A stretch of 64,000 nucleotides of DNA from Nostoc linckia FACHB-104 (GTDB taxonomy: Bacteria; Cyanobacteriota; Cyanobacteriia; Cyanobacteriales; Nostocaceae). The stretch is from assembly GCF_014696615.1 (NCBI RefSeq), contig NZ_JACJQJ010000011.1:100837-164836 (forward strand), read 5' to 3'. Numbering within the stretch: the stretch's first letter is position 1; each line of letters starts with the position of its first letter. The notes under the pieces were generated by a model. It had not been told where the DNA came from, searched no databases, and saw nothing but the letters and a program-made list of their open reading frames with translations. Below are positions 28,911-38,031 of the stretch, piece by piece. Position numbers and translations under genes: made by a program.

Positions 28911-31863
28911 ACTTAGACGGTACCGCTAGCAAATTCTCTAGTTTTTGTTCGCTCAAGTTGATGGTGTCGCTACTGTTGGAAACCCAGTATTGGCCTGAGG
29001 TATTAGAAATAAATTTGGATGTCTGCTTCGGAGTGTTGGGTAGACCGTGACCAGAATCCCCTTCGCCGATCGCTTTCCACCAGGGGGAATTCATGGCGGT
29101 ATCGGGGCGAATTAGGGGTTGCTGCTTGGTGACTTTATACAGCAAGGATTGCAGAATCATACTATTGGTGCTGCTGGTAAAACCAAGGGCGATTTTGCCA
29201 GTGTTCTCGTAAAAACCCTCATGGAACCCAAGTAAAGGATTATACAAATCAGTTGCAGCAGTCAGTAATTCTTGGGCATATTTATCATCTGGTAGTAGGG
29301 CATTATAGGCGAATGCAACTGCCGAACTTACTAATCGCCCATTTTCTACAGGTTTGCCATCATCACCTAAAGCTGCCCAAGGTTGTTGATTACCAATAAT
29401 TGTGCTGTGAACAATGTAGGGTTCTTGATGACTCAATGTGGTACCAGAAGCAGTGAGTTTGCCTGTGATGTTGTAGCGTTCGGCTTGCGCTTGGAAAATT
29501 GGTGTAAAGAGCGATCGCATTTGTGGATCTAGACCAAATTCTAAAGCGTAGAGTAAGAACGGATTGCTAACTGTATATTGATTTGTTTTTAAGGTGTTAT
29601 CTGTTCTAGTACGTGTAATTGGTACTTGAACACCCTCTATTGTTGCAGTTTTATATTGACCACCAACAGCAGAGCGATCGACATCAAATCCCCACAATTG
29701 GAAAGCACGTGCAGCATATTCCTCATATCCTAAGCGGGTTTCTGGTTTGACGCGAGGAAGCGATCGCCCTTTTACATCTTTAATGGCCGTAGCACTGTAA
29801 ATAATGCCGTTACGTACCACCCGCAAGTAAGACCAATCAAGGACAATTTGATCGACTGCTGCTGTATATTCGGGATGACAGGTTTTTAAGTTATATAGTT
29901 CTGCCAGCATTCGTCCCACATCCAAAGCCGACCAGCCATTGCCATCTGGGACTGGGTTAGTGCCATAATCTATGGGTTGCAGCGTACGTGTATCGTAACC
30001 TCGGTTAGGTAATTCACCAGCAAACAAAGGCATCTGTGCGATCGCGGCTAACAATTGCCGAGTACGCTCATCAAATTCTTTCGGTTTGATAATATCCAGT
30101 GCTAAAGCTGCATGAAGTGCAGCCAGATAATCTGCCAATCCCCAGAAAGTTGCTCCCGGAACATCAGCGCGATCGCTCAACAACCCATTTGCAGATTGTA
30201 AATTGGCTTTGAAATATCCCCAAGCAGCCTCAGCATAACGTCTTTGGGTAACGCTTAGAGGTTTTGCTGGTACTGGATAGGACGCTGGTAAGGGATTAGC
30301 TACTGGTGGGATGGGTGCAACTGCAACTATTTCAGCATTTGAGCTGGAATTACTAGGCTTCTTGCCTGTAGAGGGTGGATTGCTGGGCTTCTTGCCTGTA
30401 GAGGGTGGATTACTAGGATTTTTAGCTGTAGAGGGTGGATTACTGGGATTTTTACTTGTAGAGCTTGAGTTACTGGGATTTTTGCCTGTAGAGGCTGGAG
30501 TATTGGCATCAGGATCTATTGGTGGAGACTTTGAAGGTGACGCAGGAATAGTCACTCCATTAGATCCAATCAAAGGGCGGTTACCCCTAGCTTTGTAGTA
30601 CAAAATCTCCATAATTAGCCCGTTGGTGTTGCCAGTCAGAGATTTATTTGGTTGTTTTGTTTCTTCATATAAACCAGCATAAAAACCACCCTTAGGACTA
30701 TACAAATCCTTGACCGCATCAAAAACTTTCTGAGCGTAGGTATTATTGGGATAAAGATAACGCCAGCCAAATGCAGCCTTAGTACTGATGCTACGTAACT
30801 GTGTATAGGGCTTATTTTTTTCTGTAATGGTTGCCCAATTAACACCATTAGAATAAATAGTATTGTAAAGAAAATAAGGGGGTTGATCGATGTTATCTTC
30901 TGAGACAGAAGTTAGCTGTCCTGTTGCGTCAAAGCGACGCTTTTGTACTTCTAGAACTCTGGCAGCAAAGTCTTTTAAATATCCCTCTAAACCAAATTCG
31001 ATACCATCTAAAATATATGATTCACTAACTACATAATTGTTAGCGTTGGTTTTTTGAAAGTCACGAGTATCAACAGGAATTTGTATACCGTTAATCTCGA
31101 CCATTTTATATGGTTCTAGAGCTACAGCTTTGGGTGCTTTAAAGCCCCAAAGCTCATAACCTCTCACAGCATATTCTTCATAACCGAGTCTTCCTTCTTG
31201 TACCAACAAAGTATTTTTATTTGGTAAAACTGCAGCGCCAAATAATTGACCATCTTTAAGCGATCGCGCTAACTGCCATTTGGCTAAAACTCCTTTGATC
31301 CAATCTTTATATTGAGGATGGCAAGTACGGATCACATGAAATGCCGCAAGTAAGCGACCAATATCTAAAGCTGACCAACCAATACCTTTTTCTACTGGTT
31401 TATTAGTGTAATCCACTAATTGTCCCGTGGCAGCATGGTAAACTTTATTTGGTAAAGCACCTTCAAATAATGTCAGTTTCCCCAGGCTAGTGAGGAATTT
31501 GTTCATTTTCGAGTCGAATTCAGTTTGGTTAATTAAATTTATCCAACGTGCTGTATTTAACGCCATCAAATAATTCCCAATATCCCAAAGGGTGCCTGAA
31601 GGATATCCACCAGTCGAATTAGCAAAACCTGTTGCTGGCTGGTAATTTTTTACAAAATACTCCCAAGCAATCTTGGCGTAATTTTGTTCTTCAGGTGTGA
31701 GTGGATTCGGGAGACTACTACAACTATTAGCACCACCTCCACCTCCACTATTAGGTTTTTGCGCTATAGCTACGATTGGTAGATAAAATAAAAATTGCAA
31801 AAATGTGCCAATGAGAAAGAATGCAATTGCTCTCATTAGCCTCTTTTTATGGCGTTGCAGCAT
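28909..31863 (-). CDS. Exported protein with two DUF3131 domains
   Basis: 984 residues. A signal peptide or anchor (RAIAFFLIGTFLQFLFYLPI) is followed by DUF3131 domain 1 (about 45-445), a low-complexity linker (about 446-525) built from 10-residue units of the type PSTGKKPSNP, domain 2 (about 530-930) and a tail. Domain 1 has GWSALDIGRLLAAF, RLGYEEYAVRGYELW, SEDNIDQPPYF and STKAAFGW. Domain 2 keeps GWSALDVGRML and RLGYEEYAA but has ASGTTLSHQEPY where the E-D-x-x-D stretch should be. DUF3131 has no assigned function. The all-helical pattern is reminiscent of alpha/alpha-toroid glycosidases, which is inference. It sits between two other DUF3131 genes in the synthase operon. Confidence 0.8.
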   Translation of the reverse strand: MLQRHKKRLMRAIAFFLIGTFLQFLFYLPIVAIAQKPNSGGGGGANSCSSLPNPLTPEEQNYAKIAWEYFVKNYQPATGFANSTGGYPSGTLWDIGNYLMALNTARWINLINQTEFDSKMNKFLTSLGKLTLFEGALPNKVYHAATGQLVDYTNKPVEKGIGWSALDIGRLLAAFHVIRTCHPQYKDWIKGVLAKWQLARSLKDGQLFGAAVLPNKNTLLVQEGRLGYEEYAVRGYELWGFKAPKAVALEPYKMVEINGIQIPVDTRDFQKTNANNYVVSESYILDGIEFGLEGYLKDFAARVLEVQKRRFDATGQLTSVSEDNIDQPPYFLYNTIYSNGVNWATITEKNKPYTQLRSISTKAAFGWRYLYPNNTYAQKVFDAVKDLYSPKGGFYAGLYEETKQPNKSLTGNTNGLIMEILYYKARGNRPLIGSNGVTIPASPSKSPPIDPDANTPASTGKNPSNSSSTSKNPSNPPSTAKNPSNPPSTGKKPSNPPSTGKKPSNSSSNAEIVAVAPIPPVANPLPASYPVPAKPLSVTQRRYAEAAWGYFKANLQSANGLLSDRADVPGATFWGLADYLAALHAALALDIIKPKEFDERTRQLLAAIAQMPLFAGELPNRGYDTRTLQPIDYGTNPVPDGNGWSALDVGRMLAELYNLKTCHPEYTAAVDQIVLDWSYLRVVRNGIIYSATAIKDVKGRSLPRVKPETRLGYEEYAARAFQLWGFDVDRSAVGGQYKTATIEGVQVPITRTRTDNTLKTNQYTVSNPFLLYALEFGLDPQMRSLFTPIFQAQAERYNITGKLTASGTTLSHQEPYIVHSTIIGNQQPWAALGDDGKPVENGRLVSSAVAFAYNALLPDDKYAQELLTAATDLYNPLLGFHEGFYENTGKIALGFTSSTNSMILQSLLYKVTKQQPLIRPDTAMNSPWWKAIGEGDSGHGLPNTPKQTSKFISNTSGQYWVSNSSDTINLSEQKLENLLAVPSK
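30348..30500. repeat. 30-bp in-frame coding repeats (about 5 copies)
   Basis: The plus strand repeats units such as TTGCCTGTAGAGGGTGGAT plus 11 bases at a 30-bp period. On the coding strand this gives the decapeptide linker of the two-domain DUF3131 protein. Copy number probably varies between strains. Confidence 0.8.
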
Positions 31864-31895
31864 ATTGAAAAATTAATTTTTTAAGAAATTTGGGA

Positions 31896-33368
31896 TTAGG
31901 GGGATTTTTTGCTAGCAGAACGCCCTGATTTTACCCCTGCCCAAACTGTCAGCGGCTTGCCTACATGCTTATAAAGCAAACTCTCCAGAATTACACCATT
32001 ATTATTAGCAGTTAGAGAGGTATTTAGCTTCTGTGGATTTTCATAGAAGCCGCTATACCAGCCATGTTCAGATTTGAGATTTACTTGCACAAAATCAAAT
32101 AATTGCCGAGTGTAAGCATTGTTATAAAGTACATGCCAAGCAATTGCTGCTTTGGTGCTGAGAAACCGCAAATTACTATGTTTTTCTTGTCTTTCTGTGA
32201 TTGTTGTCCAAGGTTCGCCATTGACCAGCAAGCTGTTGTAAACAAAATAGGGCGGAAGATCTACGTTATCTTCACTAACAGCTGTTAATTGTTTAGTGTT
32301 GTGATAGCGAGCTTCTTGAGCAGCTAAGATTCGGTCTGCATAAGCTTTAGGTAAAGCTTGAAATCCCGTTTCAATCCCATCAAGAATATAAGGCTCACTC
32401 AAAACATAGTTATTGGCTCCCGAATTTTCGTAGTTACGCTGGTCGAAGGGTACACCCTTGCCGTAAAGATTTGCAAAGGCAACGTCAGACTGATAATCTA
32501 AGGCTTCATTGACATCCAAACCCCACAGTTTTAAACCATAGGCGGCATAATTTTCGTAACCTAAGCGTCCTTCTTGGTTGTATTGTTCCTTACCGTCGAT
32601 GACGCTTGTACCATACATTTGCCCGTCTTTAGTCAGACGTTGAACGTGCCAATGCTGCCAGACAGCATCAGTTTTGGGTTTTAAATGCGGATATTTTGCT
32701 CCCACTATCTTGAGCCAGATTGCTATCCGTCCCAAGTCAATAGCTGACCAGCCGATTTCGGCTTTTTTATCTGGACGACCGTAATCTACAGGTACTAGGG
32801 TTTGAGAATTGTAGACTTTGTTAGGCAATTCTCCCTTATATAAAGGCAAAGATGCTAGAGTATCTAGCATTTTGCTGACTCTGAGGTCAAATTCTGTCAC
32901 AGATATAAAATTGAGTTCCCTAGCTGCAACAAAAGCGGCGATCGCAGATGCTTGATCCCACATTGTGATAGCGGTATATCTATCCACAGAGTTGACCAAG
33001 CCAGTTTCTTTGTTCCAATTACGTTGGAAGTACAACCAAGCTTGATGAGCAATAGCCACTTCTCTTGGAGTTAATGCTCCTACTCCCGGTGCAACATAAG
33101 GAATTGTATTGACTGTCACCTGACTAGGAATCACAGGTGTACCAGGCAATGCTAAAGATTGAGCATCAAGTTTGGCAATAGCTTGTGCTGCTTTGTTATT
33201 TGTATCAGAGTGAGAAGTTGAGATTTCAGTTTTTAGCACAGTATCAGTACTAGTTAGCTGCTTAGATAAATAATTTAGACTAGCGATAGCGATTATAGCT
33301 GTAACAACCCCTCCCACGGAAGCTAATAAAGATAAGCTTTTAGGAGGTGGTTCAAAATCATGTGTCAT
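31896..33368 (-). CDS. Membrane-anchored DUF3131-domain protein
   Basis: 490 residues. One N-terminal helix (SLLASVGGVVTAIIAIASLN) anchors the protein; a Ser/Thr-rich spacer follows and a single complete DUF3131 domain spans about 95-475. Motifs match the neighbours: MWDQASAIAAF, IGWSAIDLGRIAIWL, RLGYENYAAYGLKLW, SEDNVDLPPYFVYN, STKAAIAW and LTANNNGVILESLLY. It is the first gene of the minus-strand operon that ends with the BcsA-like synthase, with 32 bases to the next gene. The product probably works outside the cytoplasmic membrane on the nascent polysaccharide. Function is otherwise unknown. Confidence 0.8.
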   Translation of the reverse strand: MTHDFEPPPKSLSLLASVGGVVTAIIAIASLNYLSKQLTSTDTVLKTEISTSHSDTNNKAAQAIAKLDAQSLALPGTPVIPSQVTVNTIPYVAPGVGALTPREVAIAHQAWLYFQRNWNKETGLVNSVDRYTAITMWDQASAIAAFVAARELNFISVTEFDLRVSKMLDTLASLPLYKGELPNKVYNSQTLVPVDYGRPDKKAEIGWSAIDLGRIAIWLKIVGAKYPHLKPKTDAVWQHWHVQRLTKDGQMYGTSVIDGKEQYNQEGRLGYENYAAYGLKLWGLDVNEALDYQSDVAFANLYGKGVPFDQRNYENSGANNYVLSEPYILDGIETGFQALPKAYADRILAAQEARYHNTKQLTAVSEDNVDLPPYFVYNSLLVNGEPWTTITERQEKHSNLRFLSTKAAIAWHVLYNNAYTRQLFDFVQVNLKSEHGWYSGFYENPQKLNTSLTANNNGVILESLLYKHVGKPLTVWAGVKSGRSASKKSP

Positions 33369-33865
33369 GACATCTTTCCAGTTTGACGTGACAAATCATA
33401 CTTACTTGCTAATACTAGTAATAGCTCTGATTTTCTAGAATAAATTAATACAGATTAACCGCTAAGAACCCAACTGTAACTAGCTTGGGTATGGGGCATT
33501 GGGCATTGGGGAAGTTTTCCTCCTCTGCGTCCTCTGCATCCTCTGCGTCCTCTGCCCCCCCTACTTCCTCATCTCCTAACAAATCTGCCGATTTGTTGTG
33601 TCAAGTCATACCAATTCTTCAAATCTAGGCGGTAGATAAAGTATCTACTTAAAGATACAAATTTCTTCCCTTATTGTCATCTTCCACAGTCTTATAGAAA
33701 AAAGCTATCAGGCATTTTCCTGAATTGCTGAAGGGGAACATAACCTCAAAAGGATGTTTGTATCATCATAAGTATATTTTTGTAAATTTGTCCAAAAAAT
33801 AGTTTCCGAATATACTAGTGAATCAAATCTTCTAGTCTAGTTCTGCCCGTCCAAGGCTTTACTTT
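33369..33865. promoter_or_regulatory. Divergent intergenic region of the polysaccharide locus
   Basis: About 500 bases between the divergent DUF3131 operon and the second STAS gene, so promoters for both should lie here. It contains a nonamer tract (CCTCTGCGT-type, 33522-33555) and GGCATTGGG/GGGCATTGGG direct repeats near 33493-33510. I can assign no specific operator. The half nearest the STAS gene is A/T-rich. Confidence 0.5.
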
Positions 33866-34186
33866 ATGAGCTCTGCAATCAAAATTTTTCATCCATCTGG
33901 TATTTTCAATGGAATTCAAGGTAACCAACTGCGTAGAGAAGTGAACTCTGCTGTTGGCGATGGTGCTGAGATCGTCTTAATTGACTTGGCTAATGTAACG
34001 CTAATGGATAGTTCTGGCTTGGGTGCTCTCTTGTCACTGCTGAGGACAATGAGAGAGTCAGGTGCTAAGCTCTTTATCTGCTCAGTGAGTGAGCCTGTAA
34101 AGATGCTGTTTGAAATGACAAAGATGGACAGTGTTTTTGATACTTTTTCTAATCAGGATGAATTCAACCGCGCGATTCTTGCATAG
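33866..34186 (+). CDS. STAS-domain anti-sigma-factor antagonist (second copy)
   Basis: 106 residues, a single STAS domain with VTLMDSSGLGALLSLLRTM; Ser50 is the likely phosphorylation site. It is a paralogue of the STAS protein encoded at 24582 (shared QGNQLRREV-like N-terminus and CSVSEPVKMLFEMTKMD against CSASSQVKMLFELTKVD). It is divergent from the DUF3131 operon and followed by a pentapeptide gene and an esterase gene. Two STAS proteins with one RsbW-like kinase nearby raise the question of whether they share that kinase or have different targets. Confidence 0.88.
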   Translation: MSSAIKIFHPSGIFNGIQGNQLRREVNSAVGDGAEIVLIDLANVTLMDSSGLGALLSLLRTMRESGAKLFICSVSEPVKMLFEMTKMDSVFDTFSNQDEFNRAILA

Positions 34187-34324
34187 GGAATTGGGGAATA
34201 AGGACAGAACTTGTGCTAAGAAGCTGCGCGCTTACAAAATTCAAAATTATGCTGTGTGTACTGTTCGCAGTTCCCCATATCCTCTGATGGAATTGTGTCT
34301 ACCTATTTAATAAGGATGTGTTCA

Positions 34325-34996
34325 ATGATGGATGCAGATGAAGTACAGAAAAGATACGCCGCAGGTGAAAGAGATTTCAGCCAGGCTCAATTAACTGGAG
34401 TCAACCTGAGCAACATTAAAGTAGCTGGAGTAGATTTCAGTGGAGCTAACTTAGCTGGTGCTAACCTCAGCGAGGCTAACTTATTTGGAGCTAATTTTAC
34501 AGCAGCAAACTTGGCTGGTGCTAACCTGACAGGAGCAACAGCGATCGCAGCTATCTTAGTAGGTACAGATTTGAGTGGCACATCTCTCAATAGTGCTGAT
34601 TTTAGTGGAGCGAGTATCACAGAGGCTAACCTAACTGACGCTAACCTAACAGAAGCCAATTTAACAGGTGTCAATTTGAGTATGTCTAACTTAGTTAGAG
34701 CTAACCTCATAAAAGCAAATGTTAGTGGTTCAGCGCTGCTATTAGCGACAAATCTCACAGAAGCAGATTTAAGTTGGGCAAATCTACGGGGAGCTAACTT
34801 GGCTGGGGCGATTTTGGATCAAGCTAATTTAACCGAAGCTAATTTGTGTGATGCTAACTTGACTGGAGCTAACTTAACTAAAGCAAACTTGACTAAAGCC
34901 AATCTTCGTGCAGCCAGCCTGCTAGAAAGTGATTTGACTGGAGCTGAACTCTCTGAGACCAACTTTACAGGAGCTAAAGGATTGGCAGACTACTAA
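34325..34996 (+). CDS. Pentapeptide-repeat protein
   Basis: 223 residues from the ATG at 34325, which has TAAGGA 8 bases upstream; the frame is open to 34256, but upstream ATGs lack a good ribosome-binding site. After a short helical lead (MMDADEVQKRYAAGERDFSQ) nearly the whole protein is A(N/D)LxX pentapeptides, for example VNLSN, ANLAG, ANLSE, ANLFG, ANLTG, which would build a right-handed quadrilateral beta-helix of about 10 coils. One unit near the middle (SGSALLLATN) breaks the pattern. There is no signal peptide, so it is probably cytosolic. Cyanobacteria have many such proteins and the role is unknown. It lies 140 bases after the STAS gene. Confidence 0.85.
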   Translation: MMDADEVQKRYAAGERDFSQAQLTGVNLSNIKVAGVDFSGANLAGANLSEANLFGANFTAANLAGANLTGATAIAAILVGTDLSGTSLNSADFSGASITEANLTDANLTEANLTGVNLSMSNLVRANLIKANVSGSALLLATNLTEADLSWANLRGANLAGAILDQANLTEANLCDANLTGANLTKANLTKANLRAASLLESDLTGAELSETNFTGAKGLADY

Positions 34997-35099
34997 TATG
35001 ATTTTCAATTGCGAGTTTCTTTCTGGGTCTAGCTTGTATGAAGCTATCGCAATTACTTTTCAAAATAGTACGACCTTGATTGAAATATCAAACTAAGAA

Positions 35100-36353
35100 A
35101 TGAAACCCATTAAGAAAGCTTTTACTCTGTTGCTAATAGCAGCTACAGTCATATGCTTTTTAGTAGCAGGAACAAAATTATCAACTGCAGCTGAGATTCA
35201 CTGTTCTTTATTCGGTAGAAATTGCCAAGCATTGAACGTGGTGCAAAAGCCGCAAAACTTATCTTCTGCGATCGCTAGCACCGTCAAACAGCAATTAGGG
35301 TTATCCCCAAAAGTATTATTTTTTGGTTCGAGTACTACAGTAGGTGTAGGTTCTACAAGGGGCGATCGCCGTTGGAGTACGTTGCTTTCTCAATATCTCG
35401 GTTGGCAAGAAATCAACCAAGGTTTGTCCGGTTCTAAAATTACTAACTTTTTTACAACACCGGATTCTCCTTGGCGTGTTCCACCTGCTGTTGAGCGATC
35501 GCGTCAGGATGTTTTGCGTTATGAGCCAGATTTAGTGGTGATGATGTATGGAACTAATGACATTTATCGCCAAGTTCCTTTAGGTTCAGCTAGCGAAAAT
35601 CGTCCAGGGACATTTTATACAGATCTGAAAACTGTACTAACTGATTTAAAATCAGGTCTACCACCAGAGCGATTAATTGTCTCTACGCCTCAACCAAGTA
35701 TTAAAACTCAGGACAGTCGAACTCCTTATGATTTGGCATTACAAGCAATTACGCGTCAAATAGGAGCAATTTTTGTTGATACTGGACATGAAGTATTTCC
35801 AGCATCAGATTTACCCCAATATGCTGCTGATGGCTTGCATCCCAACAACTTAGGACATGCTGCGATCGCCTCATTTATGGCTGGTAAGATGGTGGATTTA
35901 GGTTTAGTATCGCCACCTCCTACGGCTATAGGAGGAAATCAGTTAAGCGAAAAGCTTGTACCTCTCAAAGGGGGAAGAATCCGCATTGACTTAGACAATC
36001 CATTAACATTTGGAGAAGTCAGCACAATAGAAGCTGAATGGGTAGCTTCCGGTCAAGCAGCTTTGGCGATATTCCGTCCTAGTGGACGCGGTGGCTATGA
36101 AATTGTTTACCGTACACCTAGTTTTTCCGTGAAACCAGGACGCGATCGCATCAAAGTGCCTCGTTGGTGGGTTCTCGATGGCGATCGCTTGGCTGTGTGG
36201 ACTCAGGGAGACTGCTTAGGCTCAGAGGCGACAAGCCAAGGAACAGCACACCATTTATATTCTGCTGTTGAGTCTGATGCAGATCTTAACGATATAACTC
36301 AGGAATTTCTTATGTCAGATTCCCACCGCTTAGCTATCTGGACGGGAAAATGA
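35100..36353 (+). CDS. Exported SGNH/GDSL-family hydrolase
   Basis: 417 residues. A signal peptide or anchor (TLLLIAATVICFLVAGTK) is followed by an SGNH hydrolase domain (about 68-270): block I KVLFFGSSTTVGVG with likely catalytic Ser78, an oxyanion Gly in INQGLSGSK, block III MMYGTNDIYR and block V DGLHPNNLGH with catalytic Asp and His. A C-terminal beta-rich region of about 130 residues (GGRIRIDLDNPLTF onward) is unrecognised and may bind polysaccharide. The family includes acetylesterases that deacetylate exported glycans. Downstream of STAS and pentapeptide genes and near the synthase operon, a role in modifying the exported polymer is a reasonable inference. Confidence 0.83.
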   Translation: MKPIKKAFTLLLIAATVICFLVAGTKLSTAAEIHCSLFGRNCQALNVVQKPQNLSSAIASTVKQQLGLSPKVLFFGSSTTVGVGSTRGDRRWSTLLSQYLGWQEINQGLSGSKITNFFTTPDSPWRVPPAVERSRQDVLRYEPDLVVMMYGTNDIYRQVPLGSASENRPGTFYTDLKTVLTDLKSGLPPERLIVSTPQPSIKTQDSRTPYDLALQAITRQIGAIFVDTGHEVFPASDLPQYAADGLHPNNLGHAAIASFMAGKMVDLGLVSPPPTAIGGNQLSEKLVPLKGGRIRIDLDNPLTFGEVSTIEAEWVASGQAALAIFRPSGRGGYEIVYRTPSFSVKPGRDRIKVPRWWVLDGDRLAVWTQGDCLGSEATSQGTAHHLYSAVESDADLNDITQEFLMSDSHRLAIWTGK

Positions 36354-36393
36354 ATTTACTCAATTTTAGATTTTGGAGCCAGTGCGTTGCGGA

Positions 36394-36436
36394 GGACAGT
36401 TGCGTGGGCGGGTTCCCCGACTTGAGCAAACTGTCC
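36394..36436. repeat. 43-base hairpin repeat, copy 2 (nested in a larger palindrome)
   Basis: Arms GGACAGT/ACTGTCC enclose a centre with TGGGCGGGT and CCCGACTTGA, homologous to copy 1 at 3204-3246. Outside it, GCGGA/TCCGT and GCCAGT/ACTGGC (36378-36383 and 36461-36466) form further complementary arms, so units appear nested. It fills much of the 36354-36687 gap; nothing else is seen there. Confidence 0.7.
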
Positions 36437-36687
36437 GTTGAGGTTTCCTCCGTTGTAGCAACTGGCGTTGCGTTAGCAGCGAGAGTACCGCATCAGCGCC
36501 AAAGCTTTTCTACCCGCCAGAGAATGAAGTCTGTGGCTAAATAGCTAAACTCTAATAAAGTAGAATGGGGCTATGAACCTCTTAACTTCAATTCTGGGCA
36601 GGTTGAGACGAACGTGCGACTTTGACTATTACAAATAATGTAGCTAATGGCAATGCCTTAAGGTAAGGAAGTGCCAATTTTGAAAGT

Positions 36688-37923
36688 CTACAAAGATAGG
36701 CGAGTTGCAATTCGTTGCATTGCTTCTTCTACATTTTCTCGGCTATTAAATGCGGAAATGCGGAAGTAACCTTCACCAGCAGCACCAAAACCAGAACCAG
36801 GAGTTCCGACTACATTGACGGTTTGCAGTAATTTATCGAAGAATTCCCAACTAGACAAACCATTGGGGGTTTTCACCCAAACGTAAGGTGCATTCACGCC
36901 GCCATAAACCGCTAATCCCGCGGCTGTTAGTTTATCGCGGATAATTTTAGCGTTTTCTAAATAGAAGCTAACTAGTGCTTTAATTTGAGCTTGTCCCTCT
37001 GGAGAGTAAACTGCTTCAGCACCTCGTTGCACAATGTAAGATACACCATTAAACTTGGTGGATTGGCGGCGATTCCACAGCTTCCACAGTTCCACATTGG
37101 AACCATCTGCGGCTTTGGCTGTTAGGGTTTTGGGTACAACTGTTAAGGCGCAGCGAGTTCCGGTAAAGCCAGCATTTTTAGAGAAGGAGCGAAACTCGAT
37201 CGCCACATCTCTTGCACCTTCAATCTCATATATAGAATGAGGAATTTCAGGATCGGTAATGTAGGCTTCGTAGGCTGCATCAAAGAAAATAATTGAGCCA
37301 TTCGCTTTAGCATAGTCTACCCATGCTTTTAAGTGTGCTTTGCTAGCTGTTGCACCTGTAGGGTTGTTGGGGAAGCAAAGATAAATTAAATCAACTTTTT
37401 GTGAGGGAATCTCTGCGGTGAAGTTGTTCTCTGCGGTAATCGGGAGATAGACTAAGCCAGCAAACTCGCCTTTATCATTAGCGTTCCCTGTATTTCCTGC
37501 CATGACGTTAGTGTCTACATAGACAGGATAAACAGGATCGGTAACAGCGATCGCGTTGTCATGTCCAAAAATTTCCAAAATATTGCCTGTATCGCATTTG
37601 GAACCATCGGAGATAAAGATTTCAGAAGCATCAATATCGGCTCCCCGTGCTTGAAAATCTTGAGCCGCGATTTTTTCTCTTAACCAAGCATAGCCTTGTT
37701 CTGGGCCATAGCCTTTAAAGGTAGAGCGATCGCCCATTTCTTCCACGGCTTTGATCATGGCTGTGCGACAGGCTTCGGGTAAGGGTTCTGTGACATCACC
37801 AATACCGAGCCGAATGATTTTAGCATCAGGATTGGCATCAGCAAAAGCATTCACCCGTCGTGCAATTTCGGGAAACAGGTAGCCAGCTTTCAACTTGAGG
37901 TAGTTGTCGTTAATCGTTGCCAT
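36688..37923 (-). CDS. dapL: LL-diaminopimelate aminotransferase
   Basis: 411 residues, a PLP fold-type I aminotransferase that converts tetrahydrodipicolinate directly to LL-diaminopimelate in the lysine and peptidoglycan pathway used by cyanobacteria and plants. The N-terminus ([20 protein letters not shown]) and [13 protein letters not shown] are signatures of the DapL group. The PLP-binding lysine is in [13 protein letters not shown]; the substrate and cofactor contacts include CFPNNPTG and [10 protein letters not shown]. The C-terminal [14 protein letters not shown] is also typical. The length matches the family. The start ATG is at 37923. It appears monocistronic. Confidence 0.94.
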   Translation of the reverse strand: MATINDNYLKLKAGYLFPEIARRVNAFADANPDAKIIRLGIGDVTEPLPEACRTAMIKAVEEMGDRSTFKGYGPEQGYAWLREKIAAQDFQARGADIDASEIFISDGSKCDTGNILEIFGHDNAIAVTDPVYPVYVDTNVMAGNTGNANDKGEFAGLVYLPITAENNFTAEIPSQKVDLIYLCFPNNPTGATASKAHLKAWVDYAKANGSIIFFDAAYEAYITDPEIPHSIYEIEGARDVAIEFRSFSKNAGFTGTRCALTVVPKTLTAKAADGSNVELWKLWNRRQSTKFNGVSYIVQRGAEAVYSPEGQAQIKALVSFYLENAKIIRDKLTAAGLAVYGGVNAPYVWVKTPNGLSSWEFFDKLLQTVNVVGTPGSGFGAAGEGYFRISAFNSRENVEEAMQRIATRLSL

Positions 37924-37985
37924 AGTAGATTATGAAAAACGCCCTCAAACAGCTTACTGCTAATTGCTAGGTGCGATCGCATCTT

Positions 37986-38010
37986 TCGTTGACTGTTGAC
38001 TGTTGACAGT
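37986..38010. repeat. Short heptamer array (GTTGACT)
   Basis: GTTGACTGTTGACTGTTGAC, about three heptamer units, followed by a related inverted piece (AGTTAACGACTGAC). It lies in the 108-base gap between dapL and the ankyrin gene. Confidence 0.65.
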
Positions 38011-38031
38011 TAACGACTGACAAACCCAGAT

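Noticed and set aside
30311..30598. 95-codon plus-strand frame with GFLPVEGGLL repeats
   Set aside because: Antisense to the decapeptide linker of the two-domain DUF3131 protein.
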